A DNA stretch of 64,000 nt, taken from the NCBI GenBank assembly GCA_963930655.1, contig OZ005617.1, positions 10,232,501 through 10,296,500 on the forward strand, given 5' to 3'. The notes beneath the pieces were generated by a model. That model saw only the letters and a list, made by a program, of their open reading frames with translations. It did no database searches and was not told the origin of the DNA. Position numbers and translations under genes: made by a program. This document shows positions 22,950 to 33,557 of the stretch, one piece after another. Every line of letters starts with the position of its first letter. The stretch's first letter is position 1. This DNA comes from Myrica gale (Eukaryota; Streptophyta; Magnoliopsida; Fagales; Myricaceae).

Positions 22950-23542
22950 TGATGCAGGAGCCTCAATTGCATCCCTGGGTAACGAAGCATCACTTGCATC
23001 TCGGGGTATGCAACTTCGGATAAATTAAAATTAAATTATTGAGCGATGTACGAAAATTTAGCAGACATGCGATCTATCGTTGGAAAGCTCTATGTCGCTT
23101 GTTTTGAATGCACTTGACCTTGTGCCATTTGAAGACTCCAAGGGAAAGTTATGACGTTTTTACTACAGGTAGTCGGAACTGGCAAGAGACAACAAATTTC
23201 AAAGTGCATTTAATTTCTTTTGTATTGAAATTTTCTAGACTTTATTATCTCGTTTCTTCTAGCTTGAACATGATATAATGAACTCTAGATATGCATGAAT
23301 ATCCAAAATAAAGAGTTAGAACTTTTGAATTCAGAAATATAATTCTTGCAAGTGTCTTTTGCTTTGGAGTTAAGTGACATCCTCCTACCAATCAAGCGAG
23401 TGACTTGGTCGCATCGAGTGGCATCCACGATTATTAGCATTGAGTGGCTTCTGCTACCCTGGTTGAGTGGCATCCCAGGACTATCATCTTCCCTTGGTTC
23501 AATAATTTTCAAATTTTGCCAAGCCTTGCAGATTTCGGTCTG
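22950..23542 (+). repeat. Left LTR of Gypsy element
   Basis: It begins TGATGCAGGAGCCTCAATTG and matches 27492-28066 along its length to the phrase CGGTCTG. It has an extra CACTTGCATCTC-containing repeat near its start. Confidence 0.85.
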
Positions 23543-23599
23543 AGGAATTCCAAAAATCATTATTTGGGCTGGGATGAAGGTGAAGCTTGATGAGTAATT

Positions 23600-24020
23600 T
23601 CTGTCTTTAGATTATTCTCAAACTCTCTACCAAAAGTTCCATCAGTTTCATCAACGTATGGAGCAATCTGTTGGTGATTATACAGAGCAATTTTACAAAC
23701 TTATGAGCCCTGTGAAATTGCAAGAATTTGATTCTCAATTTGTGGCAAGATATGTGAGTGGGCTAAAGTATAATCTCAAGGGTGAGCTTATGATGCATTC
23801 ATTTCATTCTCTAGAGGAAGCATACCAGATGACACTTGGTTCATACCGAAAAACTGAAAGTTCGAAGGTGGTGAAGGAGAAAGAAAGAAAGTTGACTCCT
23901 ATGTCTCAAAAGCCAGCTCAACAACATGGTGGGGTGAGTAAGGAGTGTGGAAAATCTGATTAATTTTCCATTAGATGTTTCAGATGTAATGAAGTTGGTC
24001 ATAGATCATATGAATTTCCA
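23600..24020 (+). pseudogene. Gypsy gag with zinc knuckle, broken
   Basis: The frame MEQSVGDYTEQFYKLM ... FVARYVSGLKYNLKGELMM ... SLEEAYQMTL is a retrotransposon gag domain. A CCHC knuckle follows in another frame (CFRCNEVGHRSYEF, near 23976-24018), in which the last Cys is replaced by Phe. A stop at about 23961 separates them. Confidence 0.8.
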
Positions 24021-24242
24021 AAGAAGAAAGTTGAATTGCATTTGTTGGAAAAAGAAGGAGATGTGGATCAAGAGCCAATCTATGATGAAAAAGCTGAGGA
24101 TGATAATGCAGAATATTTTAAAAGTGATTGTGATGGAGAAAGCCTTGTAATCCAATGGGTTATGACTGTTCAAGAAGATGATAGATGATTAACGCATAAT
24201 ATTTTCAGAACCTATTGTCTTTTTCATGGAAAGAAGTGCATC

Positions 24243-24830
24243 TTGATGATTGACTCGGGAAGTTGTGAAAATATGGTGTCAAAGGTGGTGGTAGAAAAGC
24301 TGAAACTTTCTTGTGAGTGTCATCCAAAGCCTTACAAGGTTTCTTGGTTCAAAAAGGGTGGAGAAATCATGGTGACACAAAGGAGTAAAGTAAAGTTTTA
24401 CATTGGCAAGTATGAAGATGAGATTTAATGTGACGTGCTGCCCATGGATGGTTGCCATTTGCTTTTTGGTAGACCTTGGCAATTTGATCGGAGTGCTTAC
24501 CATGATGGGAGAAGAAACACTTGCACCGTTATCCATGATGGGAGAAGAAACACTTGCACCGTTAAGTATGTGAAGTATGTGTTGTCCCCTATAAAGGATG
24601 CTCCATCAAGTGTGTCTTCTTCAAATCAGATCAGTTTATTATGTTACAAAGAGTACGAAGAACCCTACAAGGAAGATGACATTATTTCTGCTCTTGTTGC
24701 TGCGGATAAAAGTGATGAAGTTACAAAGGAGCTTCCGAAGGATGTTCAAGACTTGCTGGACAGATTCAAAGGCCTAGCTCCTGATGAGCTTCCTAATGGT
24801 TTACCACCACTTCGAAACATTTAGCACCAA
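24243..24830 (+). pseudogene. Gypsy aspartic protease region
   Basis: The active-site phrase MIDSGSCENMVS and downstream GCHLLFGRPW mark a retropepsin. A stop lies at 24426-24428 between them. A 31-bp tandem duplication (CATGATGGGAGAAGAAACAC at about 24502 and 24533) repeats HDGRRNTCTV. Confidence 0.8.
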
Positions 24831-24879
24831 ATTCATTTCACTCCAGGTGCTATTTTTCCTAACTTACATCATTATAGAA

Positions 24880-26140
24880 TGCCTCCTAGTGAACATGCTG
24901 AATTACAAAGACAAGTAATTGACTTGTTGAAAAAAAGGCTTATTAGAGAATCCCTAAGCCCTTGTGCGGTTTCTGCTCTTTTAACTCCTATGAAGGATGG
25001 AACGTGAAGAATTTGTGTTGATAGTAGAGCTAATAAAAAGATTACAATTGAGTATAGGTTTCACATTCCTAGACTTGACAACATGCTTGATGAACTTGCT
25101 GATGCTAAAATATTCTTTAAGATTGATGTGCGGAGTGATTATCACCAAATCAGAATTAGAGAAGGTGATGAGTGGAAGACAACTTTTAAAACTAAGGATG
25201 GTTTGTATGAGTGATTGGTTATGCCATTTGGATTTTCCAATGCCCCAAGCAATTTCATGAGACATATGACTCAATTATTGAAGAAGTTCATGGGGAAGTA
25301 TGTTGTGGTGATAGAGTGCAACACTTGGAACACCTATCCAATATTTTCAAAGTACTCCATGAAAACCAGCTGTATGTGAACCTTAAGAAGTGCTCTTTAA
25401 TGACTGATCAACTCATATTTCTAGGCTATGTTGTGAGTACAGAAGGCATTGAGATGGATGAAGAGAAAGTAAAGGCTATTCTTGATTGGCCTACACCTAG
25501 AAGCCTAACCGATGTGAGAAGCTTTCATGGTTTGGCCTCATTCTACAAAATATTTATTCAACATTTCAGCACCATTGTTGCTCCAATGATGGATGTTCTA
25601 AAGAATAAAAAATTTCAGTGGACCAATGAGGCTGAAAGTAGTTTTCAAGAGTTGAAGTCCAAACTTGTTGAATCACTAATTCTAGCACTACCAGGTTTTT
25701 CTAAGTCATTCCAAGTGGAGTGTGATGCATCAAATGTCAGCATAGGAGCTGTTCTTTTGCAAGGAGGGAAATATGTTGCTTATTTCAGTGAGAAACTTGG
25801 TGATGCAAAGCTGAAATATTCAATCTATGATAAGGAGTTACATGCAATTGTACAAGTTTTACAGCATTGGGAACATTATCTCATTGGTGTGAAGTTTGTT
25901 CTCTTTTCAGACCATGAAGCTTTGAGATTCTTGAAGGGACAAAAGAAGCTTAATTCTCATCACGCTAGCTGGGTTTCATACCTTGAGAAGTTCTCTTTTG
26001 TTCTACAACACAAATCTAGATCATCAAACAAAATTGTTGATGCTTTGAGTCGACAACATAGCTTGTTGACAACTCTATCTTATGAAATCACTGGTTTTGA
26101 TCTCTTACCTGTATATTATATTTCAGATCCTTTATTTTAG
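24880..26140 (+). pseudogene. Gypsy reverse transcriptase and RNase H, broken
   Basis: RT motifs [25 protein letters not shown] and [12 protein letters not shown] are readable but separated by TGA codons where Trp is expected (about 25004-25006 and 25212-25214). A deletion after GKYVVV removes the YxDD catalytic motif and shifts frame near 25300. From there 25340-26140 is open: the RT thumb, then RNase H with VECDASNVSIGAVL, YSIYDKELHAIV and SDHEALRF. Confidence 0.85.
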
Positions 26141-26199
26141 AAAGTATTGCAGGATTTGAATGATGAGAGGAGAAGAGATTATTTGCTAAACAATGGCTA

Positions 26200-27214
26200 T
26201 CTAATCAAAGGGAAACAACTTTGTTTGCAGGAGTGTTCTTTGATATTATTTTTCATTGAAGAATTGCATGCTGGAGGACTTGGCGGACATTTTGGAAGGG
26301 AAAAAAAATTGAAACTCTTGTGAAGTTGCGGTACTTTTGGCATAGTTGAAGCGAGATGTTGCTCGATTTATCCAGAACTGTCTAGTGTGTCAGAAGACCA
26401 AAGGAGGAGTTCAAAACACTGATTATTATCAACCCTTACCAATACCTAATACTTCTTGGGAAAACTTATCAATGGATTTTGTTCTTGGTTTGCCTAGAAC
26501 ACATCACATATTTGATTGCATATTTGTGGTAGTGGATCGTTTCTCCAAGATGGCTCATTTTATACCATGTAAGAATTCTATTGATGCATCTCATATAGCT
26601 GCCTTATTTTTAAAATTTGTTTGTCTACATGGTGTTCCAAAGTCCATTACTTTGGATCGTGATGTGATGTTTGTTAGTCACTTTTGGAGGACACTATGAA
26701 AATTTTTGGGGACTCGATTGCAATTCTCTAGTGCTTACCATCATCAAACTGATGGAAAACTGAAGTGGTGAATAGATCTTTTGCAAATTTGCTAAGAAGT
26801 TTAGTGGGAGAGCATCCTAAGAAGTGGAACTTTGTCATTCCTCAAGTAGAATTTGCTTACAATAGTTCAGCCAATCGATCAACCAAGAAGTCTCCATTTG
26901 AAGTTGTGTATGACAATAATCCAAGTCATGTTCTTGATCTCCCGTCATTTCCAAATCAAGCAAGAGTAAGTATGGAAGCTGAAGAGTTCGCTAAGCACAT
27001 AAAAGAAACTCATGAACAAGTTTGACATCAATTGCAGCATTCTACTCAAATGTATAAGTCAAAAGCTGATGTTCATCGAAGGAAGCTGGAGTTCAAGGAA
27101 GGAGATCTGGTTATGGTCTATCTAAGGAAGAGAAGGTTTCCTGTGGGTACTTATAACAAGCTGAAACAGAGGAAGTTGAGTCCAAATGCTTATCGCATTG
27201 AATTTACCTGCTGA
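26200..27214 (+). pseudogene. Gypsy integrase, broken
   Basis: A zinc-binding HHCC region spans 26260-26390 (ELHAGGLGGHFG and [10 protein letters not shown]). The catalytic core has [23 protein letters not shown] and [12 protein letters not shown]. The Glu-bearing segment continues at 26765 after a TGA where Trp is expected (26697-26699) and a frame change. The C-terminal part (EGDLVMVYLRKRRFPVGTYN) is the usual integrase C-terminus. No chromodomain is evident. Confidence 0.85.
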
Positions 27215-27491
27215 ATTTTCAATAAGTTCTACGTTCAATATATGTGGTCTTTATCCTTATTATGGAGATGAGGACCAGATTGCTATGGAACCAAAGGATT
27301 TTGAAGGCAACCTCTCTAATATTCAATCACTACTCGGCGTGGCTCTTACACACAATACTTGGTTTGTTGGCCAAAAAATCGAGTTCCGAAGATGCTTGGA
27401 TTTCAAGAGAAGAGCTCAAGAAATTGGATAAGTTGCTGTGGGAAGATTTGAACTCAAACTCGAAGGCGAGTTCTTTTCAAGAATGTGAGAA

Positions 27492-28066
27492 TGATTCAGG
27501 AGCATCAATTGCATCTTGGGGTATGCATATGTAGATAAATTAAGATTGAATTATGGAGCGATTTACGAAGATTTACCTGGCATACGATATATCGTTGGAA
27601 AGTTCTACATCTCTAGTTTCTAACGCACTTGAGCTCGTGTCATTTGAAAACTCGTAGGGAAAGTTATGACATTTTTACTATAGGTCATTGAAACTCGCAA
27701 GAGACAACGAATTTCAAAGTGCATTTAATTTTTTTTTTTGTATTGAAATTGTCTAGACTTTATTATCTCGTTTTTTTCTAGCTTGAACATGAGGTAATGA
27801 AGTGTATATATGGATTAACATCCAAAACAAAGAGGTAGAACTTTTGAATTCAGAAATATAATTCTTGCAAGTGTCTCTTGCTTTGGAGTTGAATGACACA
27901 TACTCCCAGCAATCAAGCGAGTGACTTAGTCGCGTCGAGTGACCTCCACGATTAGTAGCGTTGGGTGGCTTCTGCTACCCCTGGTTGAGTTGCATCCTAA
28001 GACTATCGTCTTCCCTTGGTTCAATAATTTTAGGATTTTATCAAACCTTGTGGATCCCGGTCTGCA
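27492..28066 (+). repeat. Right LTR of Gypsy element
   Basis: It begins TGATTCAGGAGCATCAATTG and ends near CGGTCTGCA. It is the partner of 22950-23542. Confidence 0.85.
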
Positions 28067-29354
28067 TCATAGCTACGGGGTGTACTACTATGTATTTTCT
28101 ATTTTTCATAAATGTTCAAACTTAATTCATAACAGTTCGGAAAATTTTCTGTTTCTGGTTTTTCATTGTTCGACTAGAGTTTGACTCACGTTTTTGTAAC
28201 CAAATATGTGCCGTCTCTAATTCGAACTGCATTTTGTAGTTCCAACTTCACATTTTGGGACCCGAAATGTTATTTTTGAATATGAAAATTTTGGTCCTGA
28301 ACGAGTGTTAGCTTTTAAGGATGAATTTTTTCTTTCTTGAAATTGATTTTTGGTGATGCATGGATTAATTTATCGTGCCGATAGGCCTTTTGCGATGCAC
28401 GGCTGCGTTTGTGTTGTAAAATTTTAACACAATAAAATATTATAATATAATATCTCTCTCCCCCATCAAATCATTACTTTTCACTATAAAAATATAAAAA
28501 ATTACATCTCTCTTCACTTTTTCACTAAACTCAATACTTAAAATTTTAACAACACTGAAATTTTAGAAAAGAATTTACACCGTTAACGAGACAGCTCGGG
28601 AGTCCAGCAACTTTTTGGGAGGAAATTTGGAGTTCAAAAATGTTGTAGTGATCCAAATAGTACTAATTTTAAAATGTTAATTATTCGTGACGCGAACCAG
28701 TGACTTGACTTGTCTGGTCGTGAGAATTACGTTTAATATGGTATATTAATTGCTACAAGTCTCGTGTCAAATATATATTGCAAAATACTCGCATATTGAA
28801 ACCGAGTCAGTGTTCCGCACGAGTAATAGCGTTTTTAACTTTTTCTCCTTAAAAGCAGTCTGTTTCTTAATTTTTAGTTTTTTTCATCTGAAGTGGGAAA
28901 GTGAGTTTAAATGAGGCCTGATGTAACTATTTTACGTGACAGTCTACGTAGCAAAAAGACACGTATTTAAATTTGCCCCCACATGTCATATCTGCAACAA
29001 AGTTATACTTTAAGCCTTAATATTATATTGTAGAATACATGCGTCTAGTCCAATGCTTTTTGCTTTTCGTGTTTTCTTACCGACAATGACACCCACAACA
29101 ATTGCGGACGTTGGCATGTAGCATACGATAAAGAACATGATAGGCGATAGCATACGATGGAGAACAAAGCCCAGTCCAACAGTATTTATCACACGTCCTA
29201 TTGTTGCCATCTGAGTCTCCATCGTCTTTCACAGAACACATTCATTCCACATGTTGCCCGTCCACATTTTTTCGAAATGAAAAAGAAAAAGGGCGGGGGG
29301 CGGCGATGCAGGAAAAAGGGGTTTTATGGATAAAAAGAAGAAGACCATGTGACT
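28067..29354. other. Intergenic DNA with one MITE
   Basis: Apart from the MITE at 28413-28555 nothing is assignable. A minus-strand ATG frame at 29010-29222 encodes 70 residues with a hydrophobic middle (SPIMFFIVCYMPTSAIVVGV). It matches no family I recognise and may be chance or a lone exon. Confidence 0.45.
28413..28555. mobile_element. MITE, same family as 60725-60893
   Basis: The ends TGTTGTAAAATTTTAACA and TTAAAATTTTAACAACA are near-inverted. The core ATTATAATATAATATCTCTC with TCACTATA is the reverse complement of the core of 60725-60893, so the two are copies of one element. Confidence 0.6.
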
Positions 29355-29893
29355 CTTTTGAAGCGAAAAATCCAACAATTAGTGAAAGAAGTACAAATCA
29401 ATGTGGCCGAATGCCGATGAACAGGAAGCTCCACCTACCCACGCATGAACTAATATAGAAAAGAAGTAAAAGCTATCTTGTGGGTTGACCCAATATTCGA
29501 AGGGTTAACAAATGGGTTTACTCTGCATGAACGTCACCGCCGATGACTCGAGACTGGAGAAGTATTCTTACGACTTTTGAAGCGAAAAATCCAACAATTA
29601 GTGAAAGAAGTACAAATCAATGTGGCCGAATGCCGATGAACAAGAAGCTCCACCTACCCACGCATGAACTAACATAGAAAAGAAGTAAAAGCTATCGTGT
29701 GGTTTGACCCAATATTTGAAGGGTTAACAAATGGGTTTACTCTTAATGAACGTCACCGCCGATGATTTAAGACTGGAGAAGTATTCTTACGATCGAAAGG
29801 GTAGCCAGCGCGTTTATTGCTATCTTGTGGGTTGACCCAATATTCGAAGGGTTAACATATTTGTTTACTCTGCATGAACGTCACCGCAGCTGC
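29355..29893. repeat. 219-bp tandem repeat, 2.3 copies
   Basis: Copies start at 29355 and 29574 with CTTTTGAAGCGAAAAATCCA. Each runs through GGTTGACCCAATATT and AACGTCACCGCCGATGA to TATTCTTACGA. A partial third copy (29819-29893) starts at GCTATCTTGTGGGTTGACCC. The copies are nearly identical, so the duplication is fairly recent. No protein reading is convincing. Confidence 0.9.
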
Positions 29894-30717
29894 TTCCCTA
29901 GCTTACATAAAAATTGTGGATAATATATTAATATATATATTGAATACTGCTTGAAAAAGCATCGTACGGCAAACTCGGGGACACGGAAATGACGCGCAAG
30001 ACGTGGAAAGCTTATTTTTTGTTATTTTATTTTGGTTTGCCTTCTTTTAGAACAAAAGACACGACAAATTTAGGTAACTTGGGGAACGGGCCTGGGCCTC
30101 CAGAACGATTTAACTCTTATGGTATGGAGCAGTGTGAAACGATTCATCAGGACTGTACGAACAAGTTTGGAGAGGATGATGAATCTTACGTAAAAGAGGG
30201 GAAGATTCGGAGTAGGGAGCTGAAGCCAAAGAAGCAGCCGAAGAAGCCGATGCGGAGTTGGACGAATATCTCAACTAGCTTTCGTTTATCCAAAGCTCGA
30301 GATTGGCGCATCGAACGTCTCCCTTTTCTAAAGGTAAAGGGGAAGAATCTGATTCGATCTCTGGGCTCAACCTATGAAGAATGTACCGAAAGAGAGGGGA
30401 CTACAAGCAAAAGTACGAGAATAGACAAATTGCGCCTATGGATTGGAATCTCACATCAGCATCCGTTGATTTGAAAAAGCTTGATAGATTTCAGTCAAAT
30501 TCCTACTGAACTGAGAGATCTCGGTCTGCTGCGTCTGCTTATGAGTCTGAGACTATAGGGTCGATGTCTCGAAGCATGTTCAGCCTGATCTGAAGCACCC
30601 TGAGTAATATAAGATCGACCCCCAGCACCCAACCTATACAAGGGGAGCAAGTCGAGTCTCCTCGGATCTCACATCAGCAACTGCTCTCTCAATGTCTGGT
30701 GGAGGAACTCGATGTTG
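29894..30717. other. Unassigned segment with open frame
   Basis: An ATG frame at 29989-30474 (161 codons, Lys/Arg-rich, no domain recognised) and the text after it have a more even base composition than the flanks. The next segment is plastid-derived, so this could also be organellar DNA, but I could not match it to an organelle gene. Confidence 0.35.
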
Positions 30718-30882
30718 AATTGTTCCGATGGAGAGAAGAACCTATGATTAGCTTTTCGGGGAATTTCCAAATGAACAATTTCAACGAAATCTTTCAATTT
30801 CTTATGTTACTGTGTTCAACTTTATGTATTACTCTATCTATAGAGCATTGAATGTACAGAAATGGTTATAACAGAATTTCTG
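30718..30882 (+). pseudogene. ndhB: Nuclear copy of a plastid ndhB fragment
   Basis: The reading [25 protein letters not shown] and LLCSTLCI is the first-exon region of plastid NdhB, a membrane subunit of the plastid NAD(P)H dehydrogenase-like complex. A 2-bp deletion after LSIEH shifts the frame, and the match continues as ECTEM(V)ITEFL before ending near 30882. Only about 165 bases are present, with no start and no intron. It may have come directly from plastid DNA or through the mitochondrion. Confidence 0.85.
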
Positions 30883-30931
30883 AGTCGAATTCGATTGAAC
30901 CAACTTAATTTATTTTTTTCTGTTCTTTTAA

Positions 30932-32016
30932 AGGATAAATGTCTAATTGGTCCATGTGGTATCTGAGAATATCGATTTAATCCCTGTATTACGAAAATGA
31001 TAAAATCAGTCTCCGTACTCACTAACTCGTTTGCCGATGGTCCTCCCTCCATATTTCGTTCACCATATCACCGGAGCACACGCCACCGAAGCCCTAAATA
31101 CCACGTGTCTGCCACATAAGCATTGACCGGTCACGAAAAAAAATAAAAAATCTCACTTCCCCAAATCTCTTGTAGCAGCCCGTGACCAACACTGACCCTT
31201 AATTTTTTTTACTTCCCGTGTGACCCACTCTGACCCCAACGCCAGAAAAATCCCCAAATCCTCTCCTCCTTCATGTCTCCTTCTGCAACGCTCCTTAACC
31301 CTTGAAAAAATATGCTTCCAACGTTGAAGGCCACACCCGTTTTTATCAAAATATGTTTCCAACGTTGAAGAAAGCCACACCCATTAAGGAAATGAGAAAA
31401 GATGCTACCAAAATCACCTTCGGTATATTGTATTACAAAAAAAGTTAAAAAAGTATAAGTTATTCGTCAACACTAGAATGGGTACTCATTATTGAAAATC
31501 ACCTTCTTTGTGAACACTCGCAGATAAGTTAAAAATTGCTATGAGCTTTGCTCACCTCACGTAATAGCTGCAGGATGGGTTCGTCGTTGCTGATTTTGCG
31601 CCTCACATATGTAATTTCGGGCTAGGGCTAAAGAGAGTTGCAAAGGAATTACGAAGGAAGAAAGGATTGGAGATTTTTATTTGAGACTTTTGTTCGACAA
31701 GTCCAAGGTGGGGTCAGAGTGGGTCACGCGGGAAGAGAAAAAAAATTAAGGGTCAGTGTGAGTCACGGGATGCTACAGGAGATTTGGGGTGGTGAGATTT
31801 TTTATTTTTTTTCGTGACTGGTCAATGATTATGTGGCAGTCACCTGGTATTTAGGCCTTAGGTGGTGTGTGCTCCAGTGATATGGTGAACGGAATAGGGA
31901 GGGAGGACCATCGGCAAACGAGTTAGTGAGTACCGGGACTGATTTTGTCATTTTCGTAATATAGGGACTAAATCGATATTCTCGAATACCATAGGGACTA
32001 AGTTGACATTTACCCC
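30932..32016. mobile_element. Fold-back (MULE-type) element with 9/10-bp target duplication
   Basis: Inverted arms of over 300 bases read GGATAAATGTC, GAATATCGATTTA and ACGAAAATGA(T/C)AAAATCAG from the left, mirrored from the right. TTCTTTTAA lies at 30923-30931 and TTCTTTTTAA at 32017-32026, a probable target duplication with one extra T. The interior has a short tandem duplication of TTCCAACGTTGAAG (near 31317 and 31350). No protein is encoded. Confidence 0.8.
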
Positions 32017-32026
32017 TTCTTTTTAA

Positions 32027-33557
32027 TTGATTTCTGCCGGTAAACTTCTAACTCAGTTGGCGTCTCTTCCTGATCCAAGTTAGAACTTGTAGAAGTGACC
32101 CCGCGGACCCGTGACTGCGGGGAGAATTTTAGGTTTGGAGCCAAATGGAGGCGTTTATCAAAAAAAACGTTTGTGCAAGTGTCGAAGCATTAATAAGAAA
32201 ATCGTGCAGACAATCTTAAGAACAACGTGTAATGCGCAAAAACATGAGCCATGCACATGTTTGATCAGCCACATAGAAGAGAGAGAGATGGGGAGTGGGA
32301 GAGGGAGAGCGCTAACAACCAGACCCAAAGGATTTACTTAGACCAAATAAGCACAAATGTGAAATCTGAAAGGCGAAAGTAAATTGCTTAAGATTCCTTT
32401 CTCTCTTTCAGGGTTAATTAATTGGATGCATTTAATTTCCCAGTCAATGTCCACTTCAAACAAACTGAGTCTAATTAAACAGGGTTGGTAAGAGAGGAAA
32501 CATGCCTATTTATCTTTCCCTAACTAAAATGCATTTAGGGAATAAAAAAAGACCTTTGTTCTGCGACTAATTAAAATGAGATTGAGGCACAGGGCAAAAT
32601 CTTAAAGATTAATCAGCAGAGATACATGTTGTGCTGTTTCTTAATTACCAGAGATTAATAATATTAATCGCGATGTTGTTCGACAGAATGCTATCGATTG
32701 CAAAGATAGTTCAGCACATGAATGATGTAAGATGAATGAGAATGTAGATGTTAACTCTATTTCTCTCTGTTTGACATCAGAGATGATCCATCTGCCCTAT
32801 CTTGTTGACCATAACAACATCGAACTGAAACATGATTGTGTGAATCCTATGACAAAAATGGGAATCTACTTATTTATCTTGTTATAATGTTTCAAGTTTG
32901 ACCAGTACATATATATAAACGCAAGATAGCTTTTTGGTCAACCAGATATGGTGGTATATATGTTGGCAAGAAAATAAGAACTGGACCCTACGAAAGTCCT
33001 CAAAGATATATGTGCAAAATAGCTTTTGGTCAACAGTATATGGCTTTTCTAGGTTGCCATGTTGCTAAGAATTAAGTAAAGACTTTGGGTGAGCGCCAAG
33101 AAATAATTAAGGACTTGTGCCTACGAAATTCCTCTACCGAAAGATATATATGCGCAGAATAGCTTTTTTGGTCAACAGTAGTATATGACTTTTACAGGTT
33201 AGCATGTTGCTAAGAAGCAAATTCGACTTTGGGTATGGGCTAAGAAAACAAGAGTTGTGCCTACTAAATTCCTCGATCGAAAGGTAGATAGAAAAGGAAG
33301 CAGACAGATGTAAGTTTCTCAGTAAACTCAGAAGGCATGAGTTCACATTGCGAGAGAGGGGATCAGACAATTAAAAGAAAAACCGGTGTCGGCACCCATA
33401 TATCTCTTTTTCCTCTTTTTTTTTTCCTTTTCCATCATCTTTTTTAGTTGAAGACTAATGGTACGTTACGTACGTAGAAGTCTTGAAGCCCTAACATCCG
33501 ACACTTGGTAGAAAATCTTTTCAGACACTTGCAAATCAGACATTGCACGTCTGATCA
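32027..33557. other. Intergenic DNA
   Basis: No gene recognised. Holds the three-unit repeat listed next and a GA-rich tract near 32279-32310. Confidence 0.5.
32924..33290. repeat. Three diverged units each with a GGTCAAC core
   Basis: Units start near 32924, 33016 and 33156 with (A/G)ATAGCTTTT(T)TGGTCAAC and continue through GTATATG, TTGCTAAGAA and TGTGCCTACGAAATTCCTC. On the minus strand each core is TTGACC, the W-box core bound by WRKY factors. Whether this is a regulatory array or a decayed repeat cannot be told. Confidence 0.5.

Larger units (their letters stand above)
22950..28066 (+). mobile_element. Ty3/Gypsy LTR retrotransposon, inactive
   Basis: LTRs at about 22950-23542 and 27492-28066 flank a degraded gag-pol in the plus sense with order gag, protease, RT, RNase H, integrase, the Gypsy order. 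It lies 85 bases beyond the CACTA right end. No primer binding site is recognisable after the left LTR, suggesting a leader deletion. LTRs have diverged clearly (many point changes, an extra ~26-bp segment near 22980 in the left one), so the insertion is old. No target duplication was found. Confidence 0.9.

Noticed and set aside
29010-29222. 70-residue minus-strand frame with a hydrophobic middle
   Set aside because: No family match, no flanking exons; length is within chance for this region.
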